Notes: generated by a model from the letters alone, not told the origin. A stretch of 7,721 nucleotides of DNA from Inquilinus sp. (GCA_013003675.1 JABDIP010000193.1:1-7721), one strand, 5' to 3'. Counted from the stretch's first letter, positions 1 through 6,359 are shown. Translations and numbers: made by a program.

Positions 1-77
1 CTCACCTTTTTTGCTTGGCGGCGAAGTGACTCGCCACGACTTCCGTGCACGCAAAAAAGGTGAGCGTCCCCTTTTTT
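1..77. repeat. Left REPIN-like pair (outer half cut by window edge)
   Basis: Positions 53-77 are a complete 25-bp repeat: an 8-bp stem (AAAAAAGG / CCTTTTTT) around a 9-nt loop. Positions 1-12 are the end of a second copy in inverted orientation, with the rest outside the window. The 40-nt spacer (13-52) contains a small hairpin, GGCGA-AGTGAC-TCGCC. The arrangement matches the right-hand pair at 801-891 and lies directly at the 3' end of the RAYT gene, whose stop codon overlaps the repeat. Confidence 0.85.
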
Positions 78-771
78 ACCGACCCAATGCCGGCTCAATC
101 GCCGCCTTGCGCGGCCGGCCGCGGGGACGATAGCGCAGCGATCGCCCGGCGATCGCCTCGAGGCCGGAGACGAAGGCATCCGAGCCGCAGGGCAATCCGC
201 TGTCGAGGTGGCGGCGCAGCAGGTCGACCTGCGTCGCCTCAACGTCCTCGGCGAGCCAGCCCGACCAGTCGTCGATCGCCGCAAGCCTATCGCGCCACGC
301 CCGGCTCTGGGTCAGCACCGGGTCGGCGCGTAGGCCGCAATGGGCCGACGCGCTCGACCAGGGGTGGTCCTCGGCACGGCGTACCATCCCGGCGCGCACG
401 GGGTTGCGTTCCACATAGCGTATCGCCGCCCAAAGATGGACGTCGTCGAGAGCCGAGGAAAAGAATCGCCCTTGCCAGACATGCCCGGCGGAACCCCGCG
501 TCCGGTTCACCCGCAGCGCATAGCGCGTATGCAGCGGCTTCAGCAGGCGCTGCAGGCCGTCGGCGGCCGCCGGCACGGCGACCAGATGGATGTGGTTGGT
601 CATCAGGCAGTAAGCGATGACGTCCACGTCGGCCACCTTCGCGTACTCGGCGAGCCAGCCAAGATACGCGCGCCGGTCGGCGTCGGCGAAGAACACGTCC
701 TCGCGCCGGTTGCCGCGCTGCACTACATGGTGCGGCACTCCGGCGAAGACGGTTCGGGCTAAGCGAGCCAT
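76..771 (-). CDS. REP-associated tyrosine transposase (RAYT, IS200-like Y1 family)
   Basis: This 231-residue protein belongs to the TnpA-REP/RAYT group of HUH single-strand transposases, which recognise and cut REP hairpins as single-stranded DNA. The N-terminus (MARLARTVFAGVPHHVVQRGNR) has the typical RAYT opening. The HUH metal-binding motif is H60-I-H62 within MTNHIHL, and Y84 in the following helix (HTRYALRVNR) is the likely nucleophile. Further family marks are GHVWQGRFFSS, the RYVERNPVRAGMV segment and a basic GRPRK tail. I chose the ATG at 771 over an in-frame GTG at 786 because family members begin with this 'MAR' block; neither has a clear ribosome-binding site. The TAA stop overlaps the last two bases of the left 25-bp repeat, so the gene ends inside its presumed substrate. 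The ORF looks intact and full length. RAYTs are usually single-copy domesticated genes rather than self-mobile elements. Family assignment is confident; activity is inferred. Confidence 0.93.
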   Translation of the reverse strand: MARLARTVFAGVPHHVVQRGNRREDVFFADADRRAYLGWLAEYAKVADVDVIAYCLMTNHIHLVAVPAAADGLQRLLKPLHTRYALRVNRTRGSAGHVWQGRFFSSALDDVHLWAAIRYVERNPVRAGMVRRAEDHPWSSASAHCGLRADPVLTQSRAWRDRLAAIDDWSGWLAEDVEATQVDLLRRHLDSGLPCGSDAFVSGLEAIAGRSLRYRPRGRPRKAAIEPALGR

Positions 772-800
772 AGACCAAGATATCACGGGCGGGGCTGGTC

Positions 801-891
801 AAAAAAGGGGACGCTCACCTTTTTTGGCGTATACGCAAGTTGTTTAGCGTCGTCTCACCGGATGGCAAAAAAGGTGAGCGTCCCCTTTTTT
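801..891. repeat. Right REPIN-like pair flanking the RAYT gene
   Basis: Two copies of the same 25-bp repeat as at 53-77 lie in inverted orientation at 801-825 and 867-891, separated by a 41-nt spacer. The arms are perfect reverse complements over all 25 bases, so the unit can fold into one long hairpin or into two small ones. The spacer carries a 10-bp perfect palindrome, GCGTATACGC (827-836), and differs in sequence from the left spacer. The pair lies just upstream of the RAYT start and 16 bp beyond the DsrE-like gene's stop. The conserved arms with divergent spacers are as expected for REPINs mobilised by a linked RAYT. Confidence 0.88.
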
Positions 892-907
892 GACGTCCGC
901 CGACGCC

Positions 908-1210
908 TCAGGCCCTCACATAGATCCAGCCCTCGCCGACCCGCTCGGCGATCGCCAGCATGGCGACCGGCACTGTCGCCAGCCGCGCCGGCGCCTCGCG
1001 GTCGAGCCGGCGCAGGGTGTTGCCGCACAGCAGCAGCAGCGGGTCGGTGCGCGGTTCCGGCTCGGCCAGGGCGGCGGCGACCGCCTCGGCATTGGCGACG
1101 ATGCGGACCTCCGCCGTGGGGTCGGCGGCGATCACGTTCGCCGCGTTCGACCGCGCCCGGGCCAGCGCGCCGGCCGTCGGCGCGTGCAGCAGCAGGCGCG
1201 GCGCCCCCAT
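908..1210 (-). CDS. DsrE-family small protein, last gene of the ABC operon
   Basis: This 100-residue cytoplasmic protein has a DsrE/DsrF-like fold signature. It has an N-terminal beta strand (RLLLHAP), a helix with ARSNAANVIAADP, a second strand EVRIVANAEAV, then LLLLCGNTLRRL with a conserved Cys62, and the family's C-terminal 'EGWIYVRA' block. DsrE-family proteins handle protein-bound sulfur or act as partners in sulfur relay; Cys62 is at the position where the family commonly has CxNTL(R). Start: the ATG at 1210 follows the ATPase stop by 7 nt with a weak AGG nearby. The frame remains open upstream to 1291, but that part overlaps the ATPase gene and lacks family similarity. Position at the end of a sulfonate-type ABC operon suggests a role in handling the imported sulfur compound or in sensing sulfur status. 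The exact role is unknown. The family call is fairly sure; the function is inferred. Confidence 0.82.
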   Translation of the reverse strand: MGAPRLLLHAPTAGALARARSNAANVIAADPTAEVRIVANAEAVAAALAEPEPRTDPLLLLCGNTLRRLDREAPARLATVPVAMLAIAERVGEGWIYVRA

Positions 1211-1217
1211 ACCTGTT

Positions 1218-2036
1218 CTAGATCCCGGCGCCATGGGTGAAGCTCTCGTCGAGGGCGGCGCGGATCGTCCGGACGGTGTCGCCGAAGGCACCGCCCTCGC
1301 GCTCGCGCGGGCGCGGCAGCCCGACGGAGAATTCCTCCACGATCCGGCCGGGCCGGCCGGCCAGCAGCACCACCCGGTCGGCCAGATAGACCGCCTCGTC
1401 GAGGTCGTGGGTGACGAACAGCACCGAGATGCCGCTGTCGCGCCACAGCCGCAGCAACTCGTCCTGCAGGCCGCGCCTGGTGATGGCGTCGAGCGCGCTG
1501 AACGGCTCGTCCATCAGCAGCAGGTCGGGCTCGACGGCGAGCGCCCGGGCGATGCCGATGCGCTGGCGCTGGCCACCGGAGAGCTGGTGCGGCCATTTTC
1601 CGGCATGCTCGGCGAGGCCGACCTTGGCCAGCACCGTCCGGGCGCGCTCGCGGCGCTCGCGCCGGTCCGCCACCAGCCCCTCCAGGCCGAATTCGATATT
1701 GCCGAGCGCGCGGCGCCAGGGCAGCAGCCGGGCATCCTGGTAGACCGTGGCGACCGGCCGCCGGCCGGGGTTGGCCGCGGCATCGACCGTGATCCGGCCC
1801 CGGGTCTGCGGCACCAGCCCGGCGACCACGCGCAGCAGCGTCGACTTGCCGACCCCGGACGGCCCGACCACGGCGACGAAACCGCCGCGCGGCAGGGCAA
1901 GGTGGAAATCCTCCAGCACCAGGGCACCGGAGGCATCGCCGGGAAAGCCGAAGGACAGCCCCTCGGCCTCGACGATCGCCGGCGCGGCGGCCTCGGCGGA
2001 TCGGTGGGCGAGCGCGGGCGGCGTCACGGCATCCAT
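1218..2036 (-). CDS. ABC transporter ATP-binding protein, SsuB/TauB/NrtD type
   Basis: This 272-residue nucleotide-binding subunit powers the importer formed with the adjacent permease and binding protein on the cytoplasmic face of the inner membrane. All ABC motifs are present: Walker A GPSGVGKST (58-66), Q-loop Gln100 (VYQDARLLPW), signature LSGGQ (152-156), Walker B LLLMDE (172-177), D-loop SALD (180-183) and switch His210 (VTHDLDEAV). The 'DARLLPWRRALGNIEFGL' stretch is typical of the nitrate/sulfonate/taurine subfamily. The ATG at 2036 overlaps the permease 3' end by 13 nt, which suggests translational coupling. The first ~20 residues are Ala/Pro-rich and unconserved, so initiation slightly further downstream is possible. 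The open frame continues upstream beyond 2036 inside the permease gene, but only as a shadow. Substrate specificity lies in the partner proteins. Confidence 0.95.
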   Translation of the reverse strand: MDAVTPPALAHRSAEAAAPAIVEAEGLSFGFPGDASGALVLEDFHLALPRGGFVAVVGPSGVGKSTLLRVVAGLVPQTRGRITVDAAANPGRRPVATVYQDARLLPWRRALGNIEFGLEGLVADRRERRERARTVLAKVGLAEHAGKWPHQLSGGQRQRIGIARALAVEPDLLLMDEPFSALDAITRRGLQDELLRLWRDSGISVLFVTHDLDEAVYLADRVVLLAGRPGRIVEEFSVGLPRPREREGGAFGDTVRTIRAALDESFTHGAGI

Positions 2037-2839
2037 GCCAGGGCCCGCCGGGTCAGTCGCTGGAACACGAGGTCGCTCAGGCTGTAGAGGGCGGCGATGG
2101 TCAGCATGTAGAGAGCGACGATATCGGTCGCCAGCAGGCCCGACGCCTCCATCATGCGCTGGCCGATGCCGGGAATGCCGAACAGCTCGGCCGCCACCAC
2201 GGTCATCCAGCCCTGGCCCAGGCCGGCGCGCAGGCCGGTCAGGATGCCGGGCGCGGCGCCCGGCAGCACGATCTTCGCCAGCCGCCGCCACAGCCCGCCC
2301 TGGCCGAAGCTGTGCGCCAACTCGATCAGCCCCGGGTCGATCTGGCGGACCGCGCCGAGGGCGGAGAAGTAGTTCAGCCAAAAGACGCCGATGGCGATGA
2401 TGAAGCCGGCCGCCGTCTCCGAAACGCCGAACCAGATGATGGCGAAGGGGATCCAGGCCAGCGGCGGGATCGGCCGCAGCACCCGGGCGATTCCGGCCTG
2501 TGCCGCCTCGACCTTCGGCGACAGGCCGACCGCGATGCCGGCGGCGATGCCGAGCAGGCTGCCGATCGCCACCCCGGCGAGATAGTGGCGCAGGCTGGCG
2601 ACCACGACACCGGCCCACATGCCGCTTTCCAACTCGCGGAACAGCGCCGGCACCACGTCGCTCGGCGGCGGCACCAGCACCGCGTTCATCAGCCCGCCGC
2701 GCACCGCCCCTTCCCAGGCCGCGACGAACAGCGCCAGCCCGGCCAGCGGCCACAGCCAGCGCTCGGCCGCCAAGCCGCCGCCCCGTGCCCGCGACCCCGA
2801 TGCAGCGGCCGTAGCGGCGGTCGCGGCGGCGTCGCTCAC
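2024..2839 (-). CDS. ABC transporter permease, SsuC/TauC type
   Basis: This 271-residue integral membrane subunit probably forms a homodimeric pore for the importer. About six membrane helices are visible, roughly at 28-45, 84-106, 123-138, 142-163, 205-222 and 238-260. The cytoplasmic coupling (EAA) loop lies at about 173-199 (ELAHSFGQGGLWRRLAKIVL...). The block 'LRPIPPLAWIPFAIIWFG' is characteristic of the sulfonate/taurine/nitrate permease subfamily. The start codon is GTG at 2839, overlapping the binding-protein stop as GTGA (4 nt), a classic coupled junction. The first ~25 residues are Ala-rich and low in complexity. Family assignment is secure; the transported compound is not determined by this subunit. 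Confidence 0.94.
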   Translation of the reverse strand: MSDAAATAATAAASGSRARGGGLAAERWLWPLAGLALFVAAWEGAVRGGLMNAVLVPPPSDVVPALFRELESGMWAGVVVASLRHYLAGVAIGSLLGIAAGIAVGLSPKVEAAQAGIARVLRPIPPLAWIPFAIIWFGVSETAAGFIIAIGVFWLNYFSALGAVRQIDPGLIELAHSFGQGGLWRRLAKIVLPGAAPGILTGLRAGLGQGWMTVVAAELFGIPGIGQRMMEASGLLATDIVALYMLTIAALYSLSDLVFQRLTRRALAWMP

Positions 2840-3861
2840 GAGCGGCCTTTGATCGCGTCGTAGAACCGCGTCTCGAACAGCTCGTCGAGCGGTACCGGCT
2901 TGCGCAGCGTGCCGATCGCCGCCTGGAAGTCGTGCATGCGCCGGGTCGCTTCGATGATCGAATGCGGGTCGGCGATCTGGTTGTTCGGCTCGGAGGTCAG
3001 CGCCGCGAAAAGCGTCGCCTCGTCGATCAGGCCCTGGCCGATCGCCGCGTGGACATGGGCGGCGGCGCGTTGCGGATCTTCGACGATCAACTCGGTCGCC
3101 CGGACATGCAGCTCGACCAGCGCCTGCACCGCCGCCGGATGGGCGGCGATGGCGCGCTCGCGCACGGCCAGGATCGCCCCCGGCTGGTTCTCCAGCATCT
3201 CGCCGCCGGTGGCGACGATGCGAGCCGTGCTGTCGCGCTGGGCGACGATGGTCAGCACCGGCTCCAGGATCGAGGCGCCGTCGATGGCGCCGGACAGCAG
3301 GGCCTGTTGCACCTGGCCGGCGCCCATGCCGAGCACCTCGACATCCGCCGGGTCGATTTCGGCCACGACCTGCAGATAGTGCTGCAACACCGTGTCGGGC
3401 ACCGAGCCCGGCGGCAGGGTGGCGATCTTCGCCGGCCGGCCCTGTTCGGCATGGAAGGCGGCGAAGCCCTCGGCCGCCGAGGCGGCGCTATCGAGCCTGC
3501 CGGCGAGGTCGCCGCGCGCCATCAGCGCCACCTGCTCGATGCCGTTGGCGGCCAGCACCTTGACGTCGATGCCGTTGGCCCGGGCCACCATCGCCGGACC
3601 GATGCCGAAATAGACGACGCCGTATTCGCCCGAGGCGAGGGCCTGGACGATTGCCGGGCCGGAGGAGAAGCGGGTCAGCTCCAGATCCAGCCCCGCCTCT
3701 TCGGCCCAGCCTTCGCCCATGAGCACATAGAGCTGCGCCATCGGCATGATCGGGATATAGGCGACCTTCAGGGTCGTGCTTTCGGCCCGCGCCGGCAGGG
3801 CGGCGAGCAGGGCGACCAGCAACGCCGCGCCGAAGCGGGCGAGAGACAGGCGATTGCGCAT
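2836..3861 (-). CDS. Periplasmic substrate-binding protein of ABC importer, NMT1/SsuA-like
   Basis: This 341-residue periplasmic receptor is the first gene of the operon. It has a clear Sec signal peptide at residues 1-26: basic MRNR, a Leu/Ala hydrophobic core, then an ARA cleavage site before EST. The mature protein opens with TLKVAYIPIMPMAQLYVL and continues with GLDLELTRFSSGPAIVQALASGEYGVVYFGIGPAM, the two-lobed NMT1/SsuA-type ligand-binding fold. Later it has ATLPPGSVPDTVL and LLSGAIDGASILEPVL, also family-typical. The start at 3861 is preferred over an upstream in-frame ATG (3909) because it begins the signal peptide and has a GGAG about 10 nt upstream. Relatives bind sulfonates, taurine, nitrate or pyrimidine precursors. 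Linkage to metZ and a DsrE gene favours a sulfur compound, but this is inference. Confidence 0.92.
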   Translation of the reverse strand: MRNRLSLARFGAALLVALLAALPARAESTTLKVAYIPIMPMAQLYVLMGEGWAEEAGLDLELTRFSSGPAIVQALASGEYGVVYFGIGPAMVARANGIDVKVLAANGIEQVALMARGDLAGRLDSAASAAEGFAAFHAEQGRPAKIATLPPGSVPDTVLQHYLQVVAEIDPADVEVLGMGAGQVQQALLSGAIDGASILEPVLTIVAQRDSTARIVATGGEMLENQPGAILAVRERAIAAHPAAVQALVELHVRATELIVEDPQRAAAHVHAAIGQGLIDEATLFAALTSEPNNQIADPHSIIEATRRMHDFQAAIGTLRKPVPLDELFETRFYDAIKGRS

Positions 3862-3955
3862 GATCGATGGACTCCATAGTCTGGGCGACCGACACGATGA
3901 ATAACACATTGCTAGTGTAGATCGCGAAATTTATCACATACCGTGTGTATATAGA

Positions 3956-3986
3956 GATGGTTGTCCATCGGCAAGATGGATGATGG
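3956..3986 (+). promoter_or_regulatory. Candidate alternating hairpins in the metZ leader
   Basis: One CCATC (3965-3969) is surrounded by three GATGG copies, at 3956-3960, 3975-3979 and 3982-3986. In RNA it could pair either backward (GATGG-TTGT-CCATC) or forward (TCCATC-GGCAA-GATGGA, 3964-3980, extendable with G-U pairs). The two hairpins are mutually exclusive and sit about 40 nt before the metZ ATG. This could be an attenuator, an operator or chance. The hairpins are seen in the sequence; the function is unproven. Confidence 0.3.
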
Positions 3987-4013
3987 TGCATGACGCCGCC
4001 GGAGCGGGCGGGC

Positions 4014-4023
4014 AGGGGGTAGG
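4014..4023 (+). promoter_or_regulatory. Ribosome-binding site of metZ
   Basis: AGGGGG at 4014-4019 lies 4 nt before the ATG at 4024, with another AGG directly adjacent. It supports that start, which also gives the family-typical N-terminus (SLRPQTRLVRGG). Confidence 0.6.
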
Positions 4024-5208
4024 ATGAGCGCGAACGACGATAGCTTGCGGCCGCAGACGCGGCTGGTCCGCGGCGGCCAGCTTCGCAGCGGCTTCGACGA
4101 GACGTCTGAGGCGCTCTACCTCACCTCCGGCTTCGTCTACGAGACGGCGGAACTGGCCGAGAGGGCGTTCAAGAACGAGATCGACCGCTTCGTCTATTCG
4201 CGTTTCTCCAACCCCACCGTGGCGATGTTCGAGGAGCGGCTGCGCCAATTGGAAGGCGCCGAGGCGTGCCGGGCGACCGCCACTGGCATGGCGGCGGTCC
4301 ACGCCGCGCTGATGTGCCAGCTCAAGGCCGGCGACCGCGTCGTCGCCTCTCGGGCGCTGTTCGGTTCCTGCCAGTACATCGTCGCCGATTTGCTGCCGCG
4401 GTTCGGGGTCGAGACGGCGTTCGTCGACGGCGACGATCTGGACGGCTGGCGCGCCGCCCTGACGCCGGGCGCCCGGGCGGTCTTCCTGGAGACCCCGGCC
4501 AACCCGACCCTGGCGCTGATCGACATCGCGGCGGTTTCGGAACTGGCGCATGCCGCCGGGGCCTGCGTGATCGTCGACAACGTGTTCGCGACCCCGCTGC
4601 TGCAGAAGCCGCTGGAGCTGGGCGCCGACGTCGTCGTCTACTCCGCCACCAAGCATATCGACGGCCAGGGCCGCTGCCTCGGCGGCGCGGTGCTCGGCCG
4701 CAAGGCGTTTGTCGAGGACACCCTCGGCCCCTTCCTGCGCCACACCGGCCCCAGCCTCAGCCCGTTCAACGCCTGGGTGCTGCTGAAGGGGCTCGAGACC
4801 CTGGCCCTCAGGGTCGACCGCCATTGCGCCAACGCCGCCCGCCTCGCCGAGTTCCTGGAAGCGAAGCCGGGCGTCGCCCGGGTCCACTACCCGCATCTCG
4901 CCAGCCACCCACAGGCGGAACTGGCCCGCCGCCAGATGAGCGCAGGCGGCTCGCTGGTGGCGCTCGAGCTGGCCGGCGGCAAGCCGGCCGCCTTCGCCTT
5001 CCTGAATGCGCTGCGGCTGTTCGACATCTCCAACAATCTCGGCGATGCCAAGAGCCTCGCCACCCACCCGGCCACCACCACCCATCAGCGCCTGTCGGCC
5101 GAGGCCCGCGCCGCCATGGGCATCACCGACGGCATGGTGCGCCTGTCGGTCGGGCTGGAGGACGTCGAGGATCTGCTGGCGGATCTGGAGCGGGCGCTGG
5201 CCGCGTAG
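4024..5208 (+). CDS. metZ: O-succinylhomoserine sulfhydrylase
   Basis: This 394-residue cytoplasmic PLP enzyme belongs to the Cys/Met-metabolism (cystathionine gamma-synthase-like) family. It converts O-succinylhomoserine and sulfide directly to homocysteine, the penultimate step to methionine. Visible features are RPQTRLVRGG at the N-terminus, YSRFSNPTVAMFE (Y58, R60: phosphate-binding residues from the neighbouring subunit), GMAAVHAALM, ALFGSCQYIV, Asp185 in IVDNVFATP (contacts the PLP ring nitrogen), and the Schiff-base Lys210 in YSATKHIDGQGRCLGG. The C-terminal ISNNLGDAKSLATHPATTTH and GMVRLSVGLEDVEDL are also typical. The 'HIDGQGRCLGG' and 'ALFGSC' motifs favour MetZ over MetB or MetY. 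Length is normal. It is divergent from the ABC operon and ends one nucleotide from the convergent hydrolase gene. Confidence 0.95.
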   Translation: MSANDDSLRPQTRLVRGGQLRSGFDETSEALYLTSGFVYETAELAERAFKNEIDRFVYSRFSNPTVAMFEERLRQLEGAEACRATATGMAAVHAALMCQLKAGDRVVASRALFGSCQYIVADLLPRFGVETAFVDGDDLDGWRAALTPGARAVFLETPANPTLALIDIAAVSELAHAAGACVIVDNVFATPLLQKPLELGADVVVYSATKHIDGQGRCLGGAVLGRKAFVEDTLGPFLRHTGPSLSPFNAWVLLKGLETLALRVDRHCANAARLAEFLEAKPGVARVHYPHLASHPQAELARRQMSAGGSLVALELAGGKPAAFAFLNALRLFDISNNLGDAKSLATHPATTTHQRLSAEARAAMGITDGMVRLSVGLEDVEDLLADLERALAA

Positions 5209-5209
5209 G

Positions 5210-6142
5210 CTACCCTTCGCGGAAGACCGGCGCCGGCTGGGCGAAGAACGCCGTCAGGATGTGATAGACCATCAGGTAGTTCTTCTGCTGGAAGCTGGCA
5301 TGGGCGATGCCGGGCATGAAGGCGAACTGCTTGTCGGCGTTGGGCAGCCGCCGGAAGAAGGCCAGCAGATCGTCGACGCCGGCGATGCCGTCATATTCGC
5401 CGCGCATGATGATGGTCGGCACGGTGACCCTCTCCGGATCGACCACCGGCAGCTTCGAGCACATGTCGATATAGGTGCCGTTCGGCATCGAATCGTCGAG
5501 CGCGGTGATCGCCTCGGCGAAGGCGTCGACGACCTTGTCCTCCGCGGTGCCGGCGTGGTCGCGGCTGAAGATCGACCGGACGAAGGCGCGGTCGATCGGC
5601 CGCCGCTTCGAGCCCAGGAACTGCGGCAGCTTCTTGCGCCTTTCCTCCAGCGTCGGGCTGCCCTCGCCGGTCCACACGAAGGCGTCGAGGGCGAGCCGGG
5701 CGACACGCTCCGGGTGGCGCTCGGCGAACAGGGCGGCCCTGAGCGCGCCGGATGAGATGCCATAGACCAGCAACGGGCCGGCACCGCGTGTCTTCTCGAT
5801 ATGTGCGCTGGCGGCGGCCAGATCGTCGGCGCCGTTGGCGATGTCGCAGGTGATGTCGCGGTGCTTGTCGGAACGGCCATAGCCTTCCATGTCGACGCAC
5901 CAGGTGTCGTAGCCCCGGACCGCGAACCAGTTCATCGCCGAGCTGAAGGGGCGGCCCTCGACGGCCAGGTCGAAGGTCGGCTGCGAGGCCATGGAGGAGC
6001 CGTGCACGAACAGCACCGTGCCGCGCTTGGCCGAGGGCGAGCCGGCATACTTCTCCCACAGGAACAGCCGCACATCGCCCTTTTGCGTCCAATGCTCCTC
6101 GCCGATTACGTCGGTCTCCTGGGTGCTCGTGTCCACTGCCAT
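5210..6142 (-). CDS. Alpha/beta hydrolase
   Basis: This 310-residue protein has the complete layout of an alpha/beta-hydrolase. It has strand GTVLFVHGSSM with the oxyanion HG (47-48), then GYGRSDKH, the nucleophile elbow VYGISSG with Ser130 as the GxSxG serine, an acid in RGEYDGIAG (Asp251), and His281 in MPGIAHASF. There is no signal peptide, so it is probably cytoplasmic. A lid-like helical insert lies at about 155-235. The ATG at 6142 was chosen because GGAGG sits 7 nt upstream; the frame is open further upstream, but that part runs into an intergenic repeat. The substrate cannot be told: esterase, lactonase and C-C hydrolase activities all occur in the family. Its stop is convergent with that of metZ across a 1-nt gap. 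It may be co-transcribed with the propeller gene upstream. Confidence 0.9.
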   Translation of the reverse strand: MAVDTSTQETDVIGEEHWTQKGDVRLFLWEKYAGSPSAKRGTVLFVHGSSMASQPTFDLAVEGRPFSSAMNWFAVRGYDTWCVDMEGYGRSDKHRDITCDIANGADDLAAASAHIEKTRGAGPLLVYGISSGALRAALFAERHPERVARLALDAFVWTGEGSPTLEERRKKLPQFLGSKRRPIDRAFVRSIFSRDHAGTAEDKVVDAFAEAITALDDSMPNGTYIDMCSKLPVVDPERVTVPTIIMRGEYDGIAGVDDLLAFFRRLPNADKQFAFMPGIAHASFQQKNYLMVYHILTAFFAQPAPVFREG

Positions 6143-6149
6143 GTCAGAT

Positions 6150-6154
6150 CCTCC
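6150..6154 (-). promoter_or_regulatory. Ribosome-binding site deciding the hydrolase start
   Basis: GGAGG lies 7 nt before the ATG at 6142, a near-ideal Shine-Dalgarno. This excludes the longer open frame that reaches into the repeat at 6216-6359. Confidence 0.7.
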
Positions 6155-6215
6155 AATGCCGTCCGATAGCGGGGTCAGGAAACCGGGCACTCTCATCCTG
6201 TACGGTTCACGCTCG

Positions 6216-6359
6216 CCCCTCACCCTCCCACGGCTCCGCCGCGGGTCCCTCCCTCTCCCGCAAGGGGAGAGGGGAAAGGACAAGCCGGCGGCTTTTGGTT
6301 TCCCTCTCCCCTTGCGGGAGAGGGAGGGGCCCGACGCGAAGCGTTGGGAGGGTGAGGGG
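6216..6359. repeat. Intergenic REPIN-like inverted repeat (CCCTCTCC type)
   Basis: Two large arms in inverted orientation are built from an outer perfect 15-bp match (6216-6230 with 6345-6359) and an inner perfect 27-bp match (6247-6273 with 6302-6328). Each inner arm is itself a hairpin (CCTCTCC ... GGAGAGG around a GCAA-type loop). The centre holds AAGCC-GGC-GGCTT (6282-6294). The segments between inner and outer matches differ on the two sides. The sequence type resembles palindromic intergenic repeats common in alphaproteobacteria. It is unrelated in sequence to the A/T-flanked repeats at the RAYT gene. It may act as a hairpin terminator or mRNA stabiliser after the propeller gene. Confidence 0.85.

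Larger units (their letters stand above)
3862..4023. promoter_or_regulatory. Divergent promoter region between the ABC operon and metZ
   Basis: This 162-bp region must hold promoters for both directions. Positions about 3890-3960 are distinctly AT-richer than the surrounding DNA. A possible metZ-direction promoter is TTGCTA (3909-3914) with TATCAC (3932-3937), a 17-nt spacing; the match is weak. Two small inverted repeats, ACAC-N7-GTGT (3904-3918) and CACA-N5-TGTG (3935-3947), have centres 30 bp apart, about three helical turns, as could suit a dimeric regulator. No SAM-II aptamer consensus is seen. The boundaries and the promoter call are tentative; that the region is regulatory follows from gene layout. 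Confidence 0.5.

Noticed and set aside
45..847. Plus-strand open frames opposite the RAYT gene
   Set aside because: They have compositionally biased shadow translations with no recognisable motifs, while the minus strand carries the complete HUH transposase.
1..891. CRISPR array from the repeated 25-mer and 40-nt spacers
   Set aside because: The copies alternate in orientation, there are only two per cluster, and a RAYT transposase lies between the clusters. This is a REPIN pattern, not a direct-repeat array.
1218..2753. A 511-codon open frame suggesting a permease-ATPase fusion
   Set aside because: The part upstream of 2036 is an alternative-frame reading of the permease gene (Arg/Gly/Ala-rich, no hydrophobic helices). 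The real permease lies in another frame and overlaps the ATPase by only 13 nt.
3862..4023. SAM-II riboswitch upstream of metZ
   Set aside because: I looked for the conserved pseudoknot segments of the alphaproteobacterial metA/metZ leader and did not find them. A covariance search with the SAM-II, SAM-V and SAM/SAH models would be decisive.
3934..5085. A 383-codon open frame antisense to metZ
   Set aside because: It is a shadow frame in high-GC DNA: low-complexity Gly/Arg/Gln/His-rich protein with no family motifs, directly opposite a fully conserved metZ.
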